Shown in pieces: positions 26,935 to 37,435 of a stretch of 64,000 nucleotides of DNA; position 1 is the first letter of the stretch, and each line of letters opens with the position of its first letter. The notes beneath the pieces were generated by a model. That model was not told where the DNA came from. It worked only from the letters and a program-made list of their open reading frames with translations, and did not search any database. Source of the DNA: Bradyrhizobium sp. CCGB01 (GTDB lineage Bacteria; Pseudomonadota; Alphaproteobacteria; Rhizobiales; Xanthobacteraceae); NCBI RefSeq assembly GCF_024199795.1, contig NZ_JANADK010000001.1, positions 5,766,001 through 5,830,000 on the forward strand. Reading direction: 5' to 3'. Made by a program: the position numbers and the translations under genes.

Positions 26935-27357
26935 TTACGGACTCGTCTGGACGATCATCGAGGCATTGACCGCGCCGAACTGCGCCACCGCCCCCGTATT
27001 CATGGCGCCGAGCTGGGATATCAGGCTCGTCGCCGACTGGCCGGTCTGACCGACGAAGGCGAAATTGTTCATCCCGGCCTGCCCGATCGACGCGGAGTTC
27101 GTCCCCCCGAATTGGAGGACGCCCGTGGCATTGTTGGTGCCGTTCTGCGTCACTGTCGCACCGGTGCTGCCGCCGATCATGAACACACCCGCCATATTGA
27201 GCTGGCTGTTCTGGTTCAGCACGACCGGCGGTCCGCCGACTGACACGATGGTTTTGATGTCAGCGGTCTGGGCACCGGCCGATCCGGCGCCGGCCGAGCA
27301 CAGAGCGAACATTGCGGCGCACGCACTTCCCAGGAGACGTTTCAAGAGACGTTTCAT
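26935..27357 (-). CDS. Curlin-repeat protein
   Basis: A 140-residue protein with a signal peptide followed by roughly four curlin-like units: NMAGVFMIGGSTGATVTQNG, NATGVLQFGGTNSASIGQAG and NFAFVGQTG, ending NTGAVAQFGAVNASMIVQ. Its composition and unit length match the neighbouring paralogue; the pair probably arose by tandem duplication. The start codon follows a duplicated GAGACGTTTCA stretch within the signal-peptide coding region. Confidence 0.8.
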   Translation of the reverse strand: MKRLLKRLLGSACAAMFALCSAGAGSAGAQTADIKTIVSVGGPPVVLNQNSQLNMAGVFMIGGSTGATVTQNGTNNATGVLQFGGTNSASIGQAGMNNFAFVGQTGQSATSLISQLGAMNTGAVAQFGAVNASMIVQTSP

Positions 27358-27379
27358 GACGGCCTCATCACTTGTCTGC

Positions 27380-27772
27380 TCACGGAGTCTGCTGAAGAAT
27401 CGTCGAACCGTTCAGGATTCCGAGCTGGCCGACTCCGGCCGCGTTGTTGCCGCCGATCTGGCCGATCAGGCTCGAATTGAAGCCTCCGACCTGGCCGGCC
27501 AGCGCCGTGTTGGACGACGTCGCGGTCGTACCGCCCTGCCCGATCACCGAGGTGTTGACGGTGAGGAGCGAGCCCGTCTGCAAGGTGGTCGCGGTATTGG
27601 TGACGCCGAATTGCATCGTGGTGGCGCTGTTGTTGGTGCCGCCGCTCTGCGAGATGAAGGAGTTGTTGGTGGTACCGAATTGCAGCACGCTGGCCGAGTT
27701 GCCGGCCTGGGCATGAACGGTGGTCAGCACGCCGAACGTGACGATTGCCGCGATGAGATATCTGCTTCGCAT
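27380..27772 (-). CDS. Curlin-repeat protein
   Basis: A 130-residue protein with a signal peptide (to about residue 24) and a strong GGAGGA site. Repeat units include NSASVLQFGTTNNSFISQSG, NSATTMQFGVTNTATTLQTG and NSSLIGQIGGNNAAGVGQLG. The Gln-x-Gly and Asn-x-Ser/Ala ladders are more regular than in the other members, so this is a good candidate for a major amyloid subunit. Confidence 0.8.
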   Translation of the reverse strand: MRSRYLIAAIVTFGVLTTVHAQAGNSASVLQFGTTNNSFISQSGGTNNSATTMQFGVTNTATTLQTGSLLTVNTSVIGQGGTTATSSNTALAGQVGGFNSSLIGQIGGNNAAGVGQLGILNGSTILQQTP

Positions 27773-27893
27773 GTCATTTCCTCCGCCAAAGCCGGCGATC
27801 GATGCCTCATTTGGTCGATCCGCCCTATTGCGGTGCTTTCGAGAATGGCGCGGACGCGCCGCGTCGTGACGCGTCCGGCCAAACGGGGCTGGT

Positions 27894-28295
27894 TCAGTGA
27901 GCCGTCTGCGAGACGGTGCTCGTGTTGACGCCGAAAACGCTGAGCTGTCCGACGGCGGCGGAATTGTTTTGGAGCACGGCGGGCCCGAACGAATTCTGGG
28001 TGATTCCGCTGTTGTTGTTGCCGAAGGCCACCTGGCCGGTGGTCGCCGAGTTCCGCACGCCGATCTGATTTACGGAGCTGACGTTGTTGAGCGAGGCAGA
28101 GCTGGTGCCCTGCATGGTGGACGCACCGTTCAGGATGCCGACCTGCGTGGTCGACGAGCTGTCGTTGGTGAGGCCGTTCTGCGTGACGCTCGAAGAGTTC
28201 ACGATGCCGAGCTGCACCGTGGTCGAGGTGTTGGCGGCCTGAGCCGCGGAAGACAGAGCGAACACGGCAACCGAAGCAAAAAACAATTTGCGCAT
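27894..28295 (-). CDS. Curlin-repeat protein
   Basis: A 133-residue protein starting MRKLFFASVAVFALSSAAQA (signal peptide). Units such as STTVQLGIVNSSSVTQNG, SSTTQVGILNGAST and NNVSSVNQIGVRNSATTGQV show curlin spacing with Ser replacing many Ala. It is the first curlin gene after the FixJ-like regulator and has its own promoter region with a palindrome upstream. Confidence 0.8.
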   Translation of the reverse strand: MRKLFFASVAVFALSSAAQAANTSTTVQLGIVNSSSVTQNGLTNDSSSTTQVGILNGASTMQGTSSASLNNVSSVNQIGVRNSATTGQVAFGNNNSGITQNSFGPAVLQNNSAAVGQLSVFGVNTSTVSQTAH

Positions 28296-28413
28296 GGAGT
28301 ATCCCTTTCTAACCAACTTGTCTGACTGGATTCTGATGCCGTTTTGGAGGAGGCCGACATCGTAGGGATGACTCTGGGCCCGTCGTGCGTCGTGCGATAG
28401 ACTGCAGTTCATG

Positions 28414-28431
28414 CTAGTCGATACGGACTAG
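28414..28431. promoter_or_regulatory. Palindrome upstream of the curlin genes
   Basis: CTAGTCGATACGGACTAG is an inverted repeat (CTAGTC-N6-GACTAG), 118 bp upstream of the first curlin ATG and just past the 3' end of the regulator gene. CTAG is rare in GC-rich alphaproteobacteria, which makes the site stand out. It may bind the adjacent FixJ-like regulator. Confidence 0.4.
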
Positions 28432-28462
28432 ACGTCGCGCGATAACATCGCACCTGGCAGAT

Positions 28463-29116
28463 CTAGACCTGCGGATGTCTGACGTCGAAGCGCTCCGCCT
28501 GCAGCCCGATGCTGTCGATCAATCGCACCACCTCGATCGGCGAACGCAGCTCCAGCTTTCGCATCATCCGTGCGCGATGGACCTTCACCGTCACCTCGCT
28601 GACGCCGAGCTTTGCCGCGATCTGCTTGGCGACAAGCCCTTCCGCCATCAGCAGCATGATCTCGCGCTCCCGCGCCGTCAGCGTCTCCACGCGTTGCCGC
28701 GCCTCGCGCACACTGTCCTCGCGCTCGAGCCGCCTGCGGTCGCGTTCGATACCGTGCCTGATCGCATCGAGGATCTCCTGTTCGCGGAAGGGTTTTGGCA
28801 GAAACTCGATCGCGCCGCGCTTCATGGCCTCGACCGAGACACGCACGTCCGAATGGCCGCTTATGAAGACGATCGGTATCGGCACGCCCGTCTCCGCCAG
28901 CTTGCGCTGAAGCTCGAGCCCGGTCGGCGATGTTCCGGGAAAGCGGATGTCGAGCACCAGGCAGGACGGTCGGTTCGTGAGTGTCTCCGCGAGGAATTCG
29001 TCGGTCGAGGCAAACAATTTCACCTGGTGCCCCGTCTCCTCGCAGAGGCTTCCGATCGCATTTCGTATCTGAATTTCATCATCAACGACATAAACTGTGG
29101 CTTGATTTGAACTCAT
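28463..29116 (-). CDS. FixJ/NarL-type response regulator
   Basis: The ATG of MSSNQATVYVVDDEIQIRNA gives 217 residues. The receiver has the acidic pair in YVVDDE, phosphoacceptor Asp in CLVLDIRFPG and Lys in FLPKPFREQ. The C-terminal LuxR-type HTH shows TLTAREREIMLLMAEGLVAK and LGVSEVTVKVHRARMMRKLE. This is the FixJ/TodT-like class. No kinase gene is adjacent. Being directly upstream of, and co-oriented with, five curlin-type genes, it is the natural candidate regulator of that locus. Confidence 0.88.
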   Translation of the reverse strand: MSSNQATVYVVDDEIQIRNAIGSLCEETGHQVKLFASTDEFLAETLTNRPSCLVLDIRFPGTSPTGLELQRKLAETGVPIPIVFISGHSDVRVSVEAMKRGAIEFLPKPFREQEILDAIRHGIERDRRRLEREDSVREARQRVETLTAREREIMLLMAEGLVAKQIAAKLGVSEVTVKVHRARMMRKLELRSPIEVVRLIDSIGLQAERFDVRHPQV

Positions 29117-29721
29117 TCCAACATGCTCCCGGACTTGACGCTCGATGATCCAGCAACGAGGCATCCATTGTGCTCGCAAGCGATAACCAGGTGCTTTGAT
29201 AACAAGGTGCTTGGAGGCATGCGCGATGACCGAGAGAATCGCATCGATCCGCAGATCCCACGTTTTAGAGCCAACACCCCGTGGAGACGAGTGAAGGCGT
29301 TCACATATCGGACTTCATGATTGAAGGAGTTCGGCGCCGCCATGGGCAGCGTCACGGCGAGGTGCCATCTGGAGGGTGCAGCAGTGTAATGCTGCCGTTG
29401 CGATTTCGCCCACTGCGTCATGGCGTCGCCGCCCACACGCCGATCGAACATCCATCGCCTCCAAGCCTGACGGGACGTTCAGTCGGCTATCGAATTTTGA
29501 TAACGCGCGCTCCGGTTGGAATACGCCCGGTATGCACCCGGCGCAAATCACGAAAAGTCGCACCTGCGGATTTTACTTCTGGATCATGAAGCGCACCCGA
29601 CCGTCGTGCCGAGAACCGCGACATAAAGCCGATAGTTCGATACTGCTTCGGCAAATACAACCATAGCGCGATATTCGACCCTTCCACCAGCAAAGTCATT
29701 TTCAGACGGTGGGCTTTTGAT
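29117..29721. other. 605-bp intergenic region without a supported gene
   Basis: Divergent promoter region between the FixJ-like regulator and the efflux operon. Short open frames exist on both strands but none has a family signature, a good ribosome site and a plausible composition. No repeat or RNA structure was recognised. Confidence 0.5.
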
Positions 29722-31145
29722 ATGCGATTTGCAACTGTTGTTGTCTTGTTCGGAGCTGCATGTGGCCTCGCCGCGATCTACGGTGCGCGGCCGAACATCA
29801 TCGCCAGCGCGACCGGACACGCCGTGGACGGCGCCGCTCGCGCCTACCGATCGACGACGAAGTTCCTCGCGCCCTCGGGACTGGAAGCTCCGACCCTCGG
29901 ATCGGATGCGCCCGTGTTCCGCTATGCCGCGATTCAGCGCGGCAGCATCGAGCAGACCGTCACGGTCACTGGCGCCCTGCAACCGGTCAAAACGATCGAG
30001 GTGGGTTCCCAACTGTCCGGGCAGCTCGCACGCGTCTATGTCGATTTCAACGACACCGTCAGCAAGGATCAGCCGCTTGCCCTGATCGATCCGCGCAGCT
30101 TTGCGGCCAAGGTCGACGAAGCCAGGGCTTCCCTCGCCGTCGCCAATGCACTGGTCGACATCGCGCGCGCCAAGCTAGATCGCGCGAGGATCGATTTGCA
30201 GAACGCCAAGGGCAGCCGGGATGTGCTCGCGGCCAAGCTGGAGAGCGCCCAGGCGGTCAAGAGCTCGGCGCAGAAGACCCTGCAGCGGAAGCAGGCGCTT
30301 CAGTCCCAAAACGTGGTGGCGACGACGACGGTCGACGACGCGCAGACTGAGTTCACCGCGCGGCTCGCCCAGGAGCGGGAAGCCGAGATCATGATGTCCC
30401 TCAACGCCTACTCCGTAGATGGCGCGCAGGCTGACGTCCGCCGGATCGAGGCGGAGCTGCAACAGGCGAGAATGGCGGTCCCGGAGAAGGCGGCCGTTCT
30501 CGCCGCAGCCCAGGCCGATCTCGACCGCACAGTGATCCGTTCGCCGATCGACGGCGTCGTCGTCGGCAGGTTCGTCAACGAAGGCCAGACCCTTGCCGTC
30601 GGCCTGGAATCGCGCACCACCTTCGTGGTTGCCCGCCGCCTGGAGGACATGGAGATCCACGCCCAGGTCGACGAAGCCGACATCGGGCGCATCGCCCCCG
30701 GCCAGCGCGCCCATTTCACGGTGGATGCCTATCCCGACCGCCGCTTCGAGGCGGTGGTGCGGCAGGTGCGCAAGGCGCCGCAGAACCAGCAGCACGTCGT
30801 CACCTACACCGTCGTCCTGGCGACCTCCAATCTCGACGGTGCGCTGCTGCCCGGCATGACCGCCCTGGTGAAGATCGTGATCGAGCGACAGGACGACGTG
30901 CTGAAAGTGCCGCTCGCCGCGTTGCGCTTCCAGCCATCCGGCACGCGGCCGGATGCCGCTGCACGCAGCGGCGTGTGGGTGCGCACTGCAAGCGGCTCGC
31001 TCCAGCGCATTGCCGTGACGGTCGGCGCGGCCGGCACCGAGCAGGTCGCGCTCAGGAGTGGAGACCTCGTCGAGGGCAGCCAGGTCGCCGTCGGCCAGGC
31101 GATCCGTCCAGCAGGCCTGGAGTTCCTCGGAATCAGGTTCGGATC

Positions 31146-31149
<4 letters not shown>
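29722..31149 (+). CDS. macA: Periplasmic adaptor of a MacAB-type efflux pump
   Basis: A 475-residue membrane-fusion protein. One N-terminal membrane helix is followed by a biotinyl-lipoyl half (SIEQTVTVTGALQPVKTIEVG...LSGQLARVYVDF), a long alpha-helical hairpin rich in Ala/Lys/Glu (about 130-270), the second lipoyl half (RSPIDGVVVGRFVNEGQTLA) and beta-barrel domains. The lipoyl sequence and the following ABC genes identify it as MacA-like. Its stop overlaps the ATPase start (ATGA). Gene symbol is by similarity of arrangement. Confidence 0.88.
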
Positions 31150-31867
<718 letters not shown>

Positions 31868-31871
<4 letters not shown>

Positions 31872-33091
31872 CGATGCTCCAGGGCTTTCAGATCGCTCTG
31901 CACGCCTTGCGTCTCAATCCACTACGCAGCTTCCTCACCATGCTCGGCATCGTGATCGGCGTCGCTTCGATCGTGACGGTCTTCGCGATCGGATCGGGCG
32001 CGCAGCTTCGCCTGCAGGAGCAGATCCGCTCGATCGGCGCCAACGTGCTGATGATCACACCCGGCGCAGTCTACCAGGGCGGCGTGCGTCTCAAGGACGG
32101 CAGCAAGCTGACGATGACCGAGAGCGACGTGCAGGCCATCCTCGAGCAGATCCCGGAAGTCCAGGCCGCAGCCGGCTCGATCGCCGGAACGGCGCAGGTC
32201 ATCCACGAGAGCAAGAACTGGAACACGACCATCAACGGCACGACGACCGGACACTTCATGGTGCGCGACTGGCAGCTCTCCTCTGGCCGCTATTTCTCCG
32301 GCGCCGAGGAGGCCGGCGCGAGCAAGGTCGTGATCCTCGGAAGCACGGTCGCGCGCGAGCTGTTTGCACCGGGTGAGGATCCGATCGGCGCGCAGATCAG
32401 GATCATGAAGGTGCCGCTCGAAGTGGTCGGCGTTCTCGATCGCAAGGGACCGGCGCAGGATGACGTCGCCTTCGTGCCGCTCACCACGGCCAAGCTGCGC
32501 TTCCTCGGCAGCGCGAGCAACATCAACCGGGATTCGGTCGCCTATATCATCGCCAAGGTGGCCGCGGACGGACAGATGCCGGGGGCGCGGTCGGAGATCG
32601 AAAGCCTGCTGCGGCAGCGCCACCGCATTCCCGCCGGCCAGGAGGACGACTTCAAGGTCCAGGATCCGGCCGCAGCAATGGAGGCCCAGCAGGGCGCCAT
32701 CCGCACCGTCGCGCTCCTGCTTGTCGCCATCGCCTCGGTCTCGCTGCTCGTCGGCGGCATCAGCATCATGAACGTCATGATCGTCTCGGTCACCGAGCGT
32801 ACGCGGGAGATCGGCATCCGCCGCGCGCTCGGCGGAAGGATGCGGGACATCCGCCTGCAGTTTCTCTGTGAGGCGCTTGTCCTGTGCCTGCTTGGCGGCG
32901 CCATCGGCGTCGCATGCGGAATCACGCTCTCGATGACAGTCGCCCGCATGGCTGGATGGATCACCTCGATCGACGGCCAGGCAATAGGGCTTGCCCTCGC
33001 CTTCTCGATCGCGACCGGCATCATCTTTGGTTTCTATCCTGCGCACAAGGCGTCCAAACTCAGTCCAATAGAGGCGCTCAAGACGGAGTGA
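31868..33091 (+). CDS. ABC transporter permease, MacB-type
   Basis: A 407-residue protein with the MacB/FtsX topology: one N-terminal membrane helix (FLTMLGIVIGVASIVTVFAIGSG), a large periplasmic MacB-PCD domain (about 55-270), and three C-terminal helices (VALLLVAIASVSLLVGGISIMN, CEALVLCLLGGAIGVACGIT, and the last). The motif TERTREIGIRRALGGRMRDI matches the coupling region of this family. With the adaptor and ATPase it makes a tripartite exporter of a macrolide, peptide or lipid-like substrate. Confidence 0.9.
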
Positions 33092-33152
33092 GATCATGCT
33101 GGGGTGGCCATATCAAACCAAGCGTCAGCCAAAGGCCAGGGAGGAGCAAGTC

Positions 33153-33467
33153 ATGAGCCCGGATTTGAAAGAATCGATTACGCCGACGCCGCGCGAGCAC
33201 GAACTGATGATGCTGATCGCACGGGGAATGCAAAACAAGAACATCGCCTACGAGCTCAAAATCTCGGAGAACACGGTGCGGGCGCATATCGGCAACATCA
33301 TGCGCAAATACCGCCTCCATAACCGAACCCAGATCGCTATCACCTTCGCACTGCAGGCGCCGCCGTCGGACCGCCGCGATCTCAGTAATGCCGAAGGCTA
33401 TTCAGCACCGACGAAACCGGCGCAGGCAATGGCCCAAAATCCGCAGGTGCAGACCGCGCCGGAATGA
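33153..33467 (+). CDS. Orphan LuxR/GerE-type DNA-binding protein
   Basis: Chosen ATG follows GGGAGGAGC, giving 104 residues. The protein is almost only a GerE-type HTH (TPREHELMMLIARGMQNKNI and ISENTVRAHIGNIMRKYRLH) with a short polar tail; there is no receiver or ligand domain. It follows the permease gene on the same strand and may be a co-transcribed regulator of the efflux operon. An earlier in-frame ATG at 33096 lies right behind the permease stop and is less likely. Confidence 0.75.
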   Translation: MSPDLKESITPTPREHELMMLIARGMQNKNIAYELKISENTVRAHIGNIMRKYRLHNRTQIAITFALQAPPSDRRDLSNAEGYSAPTKPAQAMAQNPQVQTAPE

Positions 33468-33782
33468 CGAACGGCCCGTCCTGCAGCCGCTCCCGCAAGC
33501 GCGACTCCTGGATCAAGACATTCATTTTATTGACTAATTCTCTTAATTGGAATTCGGGGATTTAGCGTCCAACCCGTTCAACCGGGAAGCGCCTCCAACT
33601 GCCGTAGCGCGCTGCTCAATTGCTTTGCCCGCTCCGCAATGACAATCCGTGGACGCCCGGTCACCTCTCCGGCACTTCGGCACGCCCCTTCGCCCTTGTA
33701 ACAAAACTGTCATACAGCAAAACTAAACGATGCCCGGGGGCCGCGGTCGGCGGCCATGCCGCCTCACCGCCAGGAGACTTCC
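33468..33782. other. Intergenic region before the phosphodiesterase gene
   Basis: About 315 bp with no supported gene. It contains an AT-rich stretch near 33530 and a PhoB-box-like sequence listed separately. Confidence 0.5.
33707..33724 (+). promoter_or_regulatory. Candidate Pho box
   Basis: CTGTCATACAGCAAAACT resembles a PhoB site: a clear CTGTCAT half followed 11 bp later by a weak second half. It lies 59 bp upstream of a phosphatase/phosphodiesterase-family gene, which fits phosphate control. Confidence 0.4.
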
Positions 33783-35651
33783 ATGCGCCGCTCACTGCTG
33801 TTGCTGTCCGCCGGACTGACAGTGCTGTCCACCGGACTCGCTTCCGCCCAGAACAACACGCCCCGTAACCTGATCCTGTTCATTCCGGACGGTCTGCGCG
33901 CGCTGAAGGTCACACCCGAGACGGCGCCGGCGATGGCTGAGGTCCGCGACAAGGGCGTCAATTTCAAGAACCCGCATTCGCTCTTCCCGACGTTCACCAT
34001 GGCCAACGGCTCGGCGATGTCGACCGGGCATTATCTCGGCGATACCGGCGTGTTCTCCAACACGATCTGGACGAATTACACCTCCGTCCCCGCCGGCGAC
34101 ACCGTGGTCCCCTTCATCGAGAACGACGCCGTGCTCGGCGACATCGACGAGCATTTCAAGGGCGACTATCTCAACGAAGAAACCATCCTGAAGATGGCCC
34201 GCGACAAGGGATACAGCACAGCGGCGCTGGGCAAGCACGGCCCGACCTATCAGTTCGACCACACCGACAAGCCCGAAAAGCCCGGCCTGCATTCGGTCGT
34301 GTTCGATGACGCCACTGGCGGCAAGAACGGCGTGGCGCTGCCGGACGAGGTCAAGGCGGCGCTGACCAAGGCCGGCCTGCCCCTCGCGACGCCGCCGCGC
34401 GGTGACAACTCCAAGGCGGGCGATGCCAAGACGCCCGGCACCGTTGTCGCCAACGTCGCGCAGCAGGCCTATTTCGCCGACGTCGCCACCAAGGTCGTGC
34501 TGCCGATGTTCAAGGCGCGCAACAAGCCGTTCGTGCTGGTGTTCTGGTCGCGCGACCCCGACGGCAGCCAGCACAACACCGGCGACAGCCTCAACCAGAT
34601 CAAGCCCGGCATCAACGGGCCGACCTCGATGGCCGGCATCAAGAACGCCGACGACAACCTCGCCCAGCTCCGCAAGGCGCTGGACGAGCTCGGGCTGGCC
34701 GCCAACACCAACATCATGGTCCAGGCCGACCACGGCTTCTCGACGATCTCCAAGGAAAGCAAGACGAGCCCCTCGGCCAAGGTCAGCTATGACGACACGC
34801 CGAAGGACTTCTTGCCGATGGGCTTCCTGGCGCTCGATCTCGCGAAAGCGCTCGACCTGCCGCTGTTCGATCCCAACGACAAGAATGCGAAGGTCGAAGG
34901 CAACAAGCACCCCAAGGCCGGTAACGGCGTGCTCGGCAAGGATCCGGAGAAGCCCGATCTCGTCGTCGCCACCAATGGCGGCTCGGACCTGATCTATCTG
35001 CCGAACAAGGACAAGAAGCTGGCGGCGAAGACCATCAAGGCGCTGCTCGAGCAGGACTACGTCTCCGGCGTGTTCGTCGAGGACTCGCTCGGCCGCTTCC
35101 CCGGCACGCTGCCGCTGTCGAGCATCAACCTGCGCGGCAAGTCGGCGACGCCGACGCCGTCGATCGTCGTCAACTTCCGCTCCTATGCCAGCGATTGCGG
35201 CGAGGCGCCGACCAACTGCTCGGTGCAGGTCGCCGACACCGTGCTGCGCCAGGGCCAGGGCATGCATGGCAGCTTCAGCCGCGGCGACACCATGAACTTC
35301 ATGGCCGCGATCGGTCCGGACTTCAAAGCCGGCTATGTCAGCGAGATCCCGGTCAGCAATGCCGACGTCGGCATGACCGCCGCCCAGCTTCTCGGCCTGC
35401 GCGGTTCGCAGAACGGCGGCCTCGTCGGCCGCGTGATGTCGGAGGCGTTACCCAACGGCATCGTGCCGAAGGCGTATGCCGGCACGCAGAAGTCCAAGCC
35501 TGCCGAGGGCGGCCTGATGACCGTGCTGAATTTCCAGCGTGTCGGCAGCCAGCGCTATTTCGACGCCGCCGGTTTCCCCGGCCGCACGCTGGGGCTCGAG
35601 GTGGACCATCTTGGGATGGAGACCGGCAAACAAAAAACGGCGGGGAAATAA
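33783..35651 (+). CDS. Secreted alkaline phosphatase-superfamily phosphodiesterase
   Basis: Start chosen for its AGGAGAC site and signal peptide (MRRSLLLLSAGLTVLSTGLA), giving 622 residues. It matches type I phosphodiesterase/nucleotide pyrophosphatase layout: metal Asp in LILFIPDGLRA, nucleophile Thr region LFPTFTMANGSAMSTG, later DPDGSQHNTGDS and metal Asp/His in VQADHGFSTI. The substrate could be nucleotides or phosphodiesters released from organic phosphate. A Pho-box-like motif precedes it and a terminator stem includes its stop codon. Confidence 0.88.
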   Translation: MRRSLLLLSAGLTVLSTGLASAQNNTPRNLILFIPDGLRALKVTPETAPAMAEVRDKGVNFKNPHSLFPTFTMANGSAMSTGHYLGDTGVFSNTIWTNYTSVPAGDTVVPFIENDAVLGDIDEHFKGDYLNEETILKMARDKGYSTAALGKHGPTYQFDHTDKPEKPGLHSVVFDDATGGKNGVALPDEVKAALTKAGLPLATPPRGDNSKAGDAKTPGTVVANVAQQAYFADVATKVVLPMFKARNKPFVLVFWSRDPDGSQHNTGDSLNQIKPGINGPTSMAGIKNADDNLAQLRKALDELGLAANTNIMVQADHGFSTISKESKTSPSAKVSYDDTPKDFLPMGFLALDLAKALDLPLFDPNDKNAKVEGNKHPKAGNGVLGKDPEKPDLVVATNGGSDLIYLPNKDKKLAAKTIKALLEQDYVSGVFVEDSLGRFPGTLPLSSINLRGKSATPTPSIVVNFRSYASDCGEAPTNCSVQVADTVLRQGQGMHGSFSRGDTMNFMAAIGPDFKAGYVSEIPVSNADVGMTAAQLLGLRGSQNGGLVGRVMSEALPNGIVPKAYAGTQKSKPAEGGLMTVLNFQRVGSQRYFDAAGFPGRTLGLEVDHLGMETGKQKTAGK

Positions 35652-35660
35652 CCCCGCCGT
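35637..35660 (+). terminator. Intrinsic terminator overlapping the stop codon
   Basis: A perfect 9-bp stem ACGGCGGGG / CCCCGCCGT; its 6-nt loop AAATAA contains the TAA of the phosphodiesterase gene. A-run before and TTGT after suit both directions. Confidence 0.7.
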
Positions 35661-35702
35661 TGTCTCTCGCGCCTCGCAAGGGGCGCGAGAACATCTCGGA
35701 TA

Positions 35703-36275
35703 TTACATGCCGATGTCGAACACGTTCGGCAGTTGGCCCGCCAGAGGCAGCGCGGTGGCGCCCAGGAAGGTCGCCACCATGGCCATCAGGCGGCGGTTGT
35801 TCTGGCGCTTGCCGCGCATCTGTCCGGCAATCCACTCCAGCATCTCGCTGTTGACCTTGGAGGCGTAGGACGGCGCCCAGCTCTCGATGTCGGACTCCGC
35901 GGACAGCGCGACGCTGCGCGGCGGCACCTTCAGACCCGAGGCGCTCGCGGCGTAATGGGCCACGGCCTTGGCCAGCAAATCGTCGAACCGTCCGCCATCG
36001 GTGCGCTCGGTTGCAGCTTCGTTGATCTCGAACAGGACCTCCGCTTCGGCCCGGCTGATCGGCTGATCGTTGACGGCGGTGGTGGTCAGGATGCGCGCGC
36101 ACCAGGCGGTGTCGTCGGCATCGAGCGAGCGGGAGAAATGGACCCGGCCCTTGGTGGTCGGGCCTTCGCCCGTGATCACACCGTCGCGCACGATGGTCAG
36201 TGCATGGGCCGAGGTATCGCGGCAGGACGGTTCGAGGGACGGCGACTCAACAGACTTATGCGCAGCGGCAGACAT
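35703..36275 (-). CDS. Conserved hypothetical protein with C-terminal hydrophobic segment
   Basis: A 190-residue protein. The middle region (ISRAEAEVLFEINEAATERT then FDDLLAKAVAHYAASASG) is helical and reminiscent of TerB-like acidic helix pairs; the end has one hydrophobic stretch (LMAMVATFLGATALPLAG). A similar protein occurs widely in Rhizobiales as far as I recall, but no function is known to me. GGAAG precedes the ATG. Confidence 0.7.
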   Translation of the reverse strand: MSAAAHKSVESPSLEPSCRDTSAHALTIVRDGVITGEGPTTKGRVHFSRSLDADDTAWCARILTTTAVNDQPISRAEAEVLFEINEAATERTDGGRFDDLLAKAVAHYAASASGLKVPPRSVALSAESDIESWAPSYASKVNSEMLEWIAGQMRGKRQNNRRLMAMVATFLGATALPLAGQLPNVFDIGM

Positions 36276-36666
36276 AGTTCACTTCCAGATTTCTTCTGAT
36301 CGACCAGCATTTTCATGCGGGCGTAAAGGGGTGGTTAACGATTCGATACGGGGATCGCGACTTTTCTCAATGGTTGCCGATTAGTCGCTACGAGGACCAT
36401 TTCGGTTCCGGAGAGCGTCGGGCGGGCGTGATGCGGGTCATAAAAGGCTTTATCGGGGCAATCGAGACCGTGTGGCCCCGGTGGAGATGTTTCGCCGCAG
36501 GCGCGGCTGTAACAGAAAAGTGCTAGAAAATCGGCTCTTCAAAGAAGGAATTCACATTTTACTTGAGGCGGTTCACTTGGCGTTCACTTGGGACCGCAGA
36601 GACCTTATACTGGCAGTGACGACAGGGACTAATTCTCAAATAAATTCAATGAGATGAGGTAGAACC
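36276..36666. promoter_or_regulatory. 391-bp intergenic region with tandem GTTCACTTGG repeat
   Basis: No gene is supported here. GTTCACTTGG occurs twice (36571-36580 and 36582-36591) with an 11-bp period, about one helical turn, roughly 80 bp before the peroxiredoxin ATG; an activator site is possible. The rest is unremarkable AT-richer promoter DNA. Confidence 0.4.
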
Positions 36667-37326
<660 letters not shown>

Positions 37327-37331
37327 TCAAC

Positions 37332-37414
37332 TGTCATCCCGGGATGGTCCGAAGGACCAGACCCGGGATCTCGAGATTCCGGGTTCGGTCCTACGGACCG
37401 CCCCGGAATGACGA
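37332..37414. repeat. Long imperfect inverted repeat, probable dispersed element/terminator
   Basis: The two halves, meeting at CTCGAG near 37372, are inverted copies of one another over about 40 bp with several mismatches (TGTCATCCCGGGATGGTCC against the complement of GGACCGCCCCGGAATGACGA). Such CATCCCGGG...CCGGAATGA units recur in Bradyrhizobium genomes. It separates convergent genes and could terminate both. Confidence 0.6.
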
Positions 37415-37435
37415 CATTGAGTTGCAGGTCAGCCC

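Noticed and set aside
29113..29451. 112-codon frame in the regulator/efflux spacer
   Set aside because: Overlaps the regulator start, lacks a ribosome site, and has no recognisable features.
33792..35267. 491-codon minus-strand frame under the phosphodiesterase
   Set aside because: No family motif and wholly antisense to a well-supported gene.
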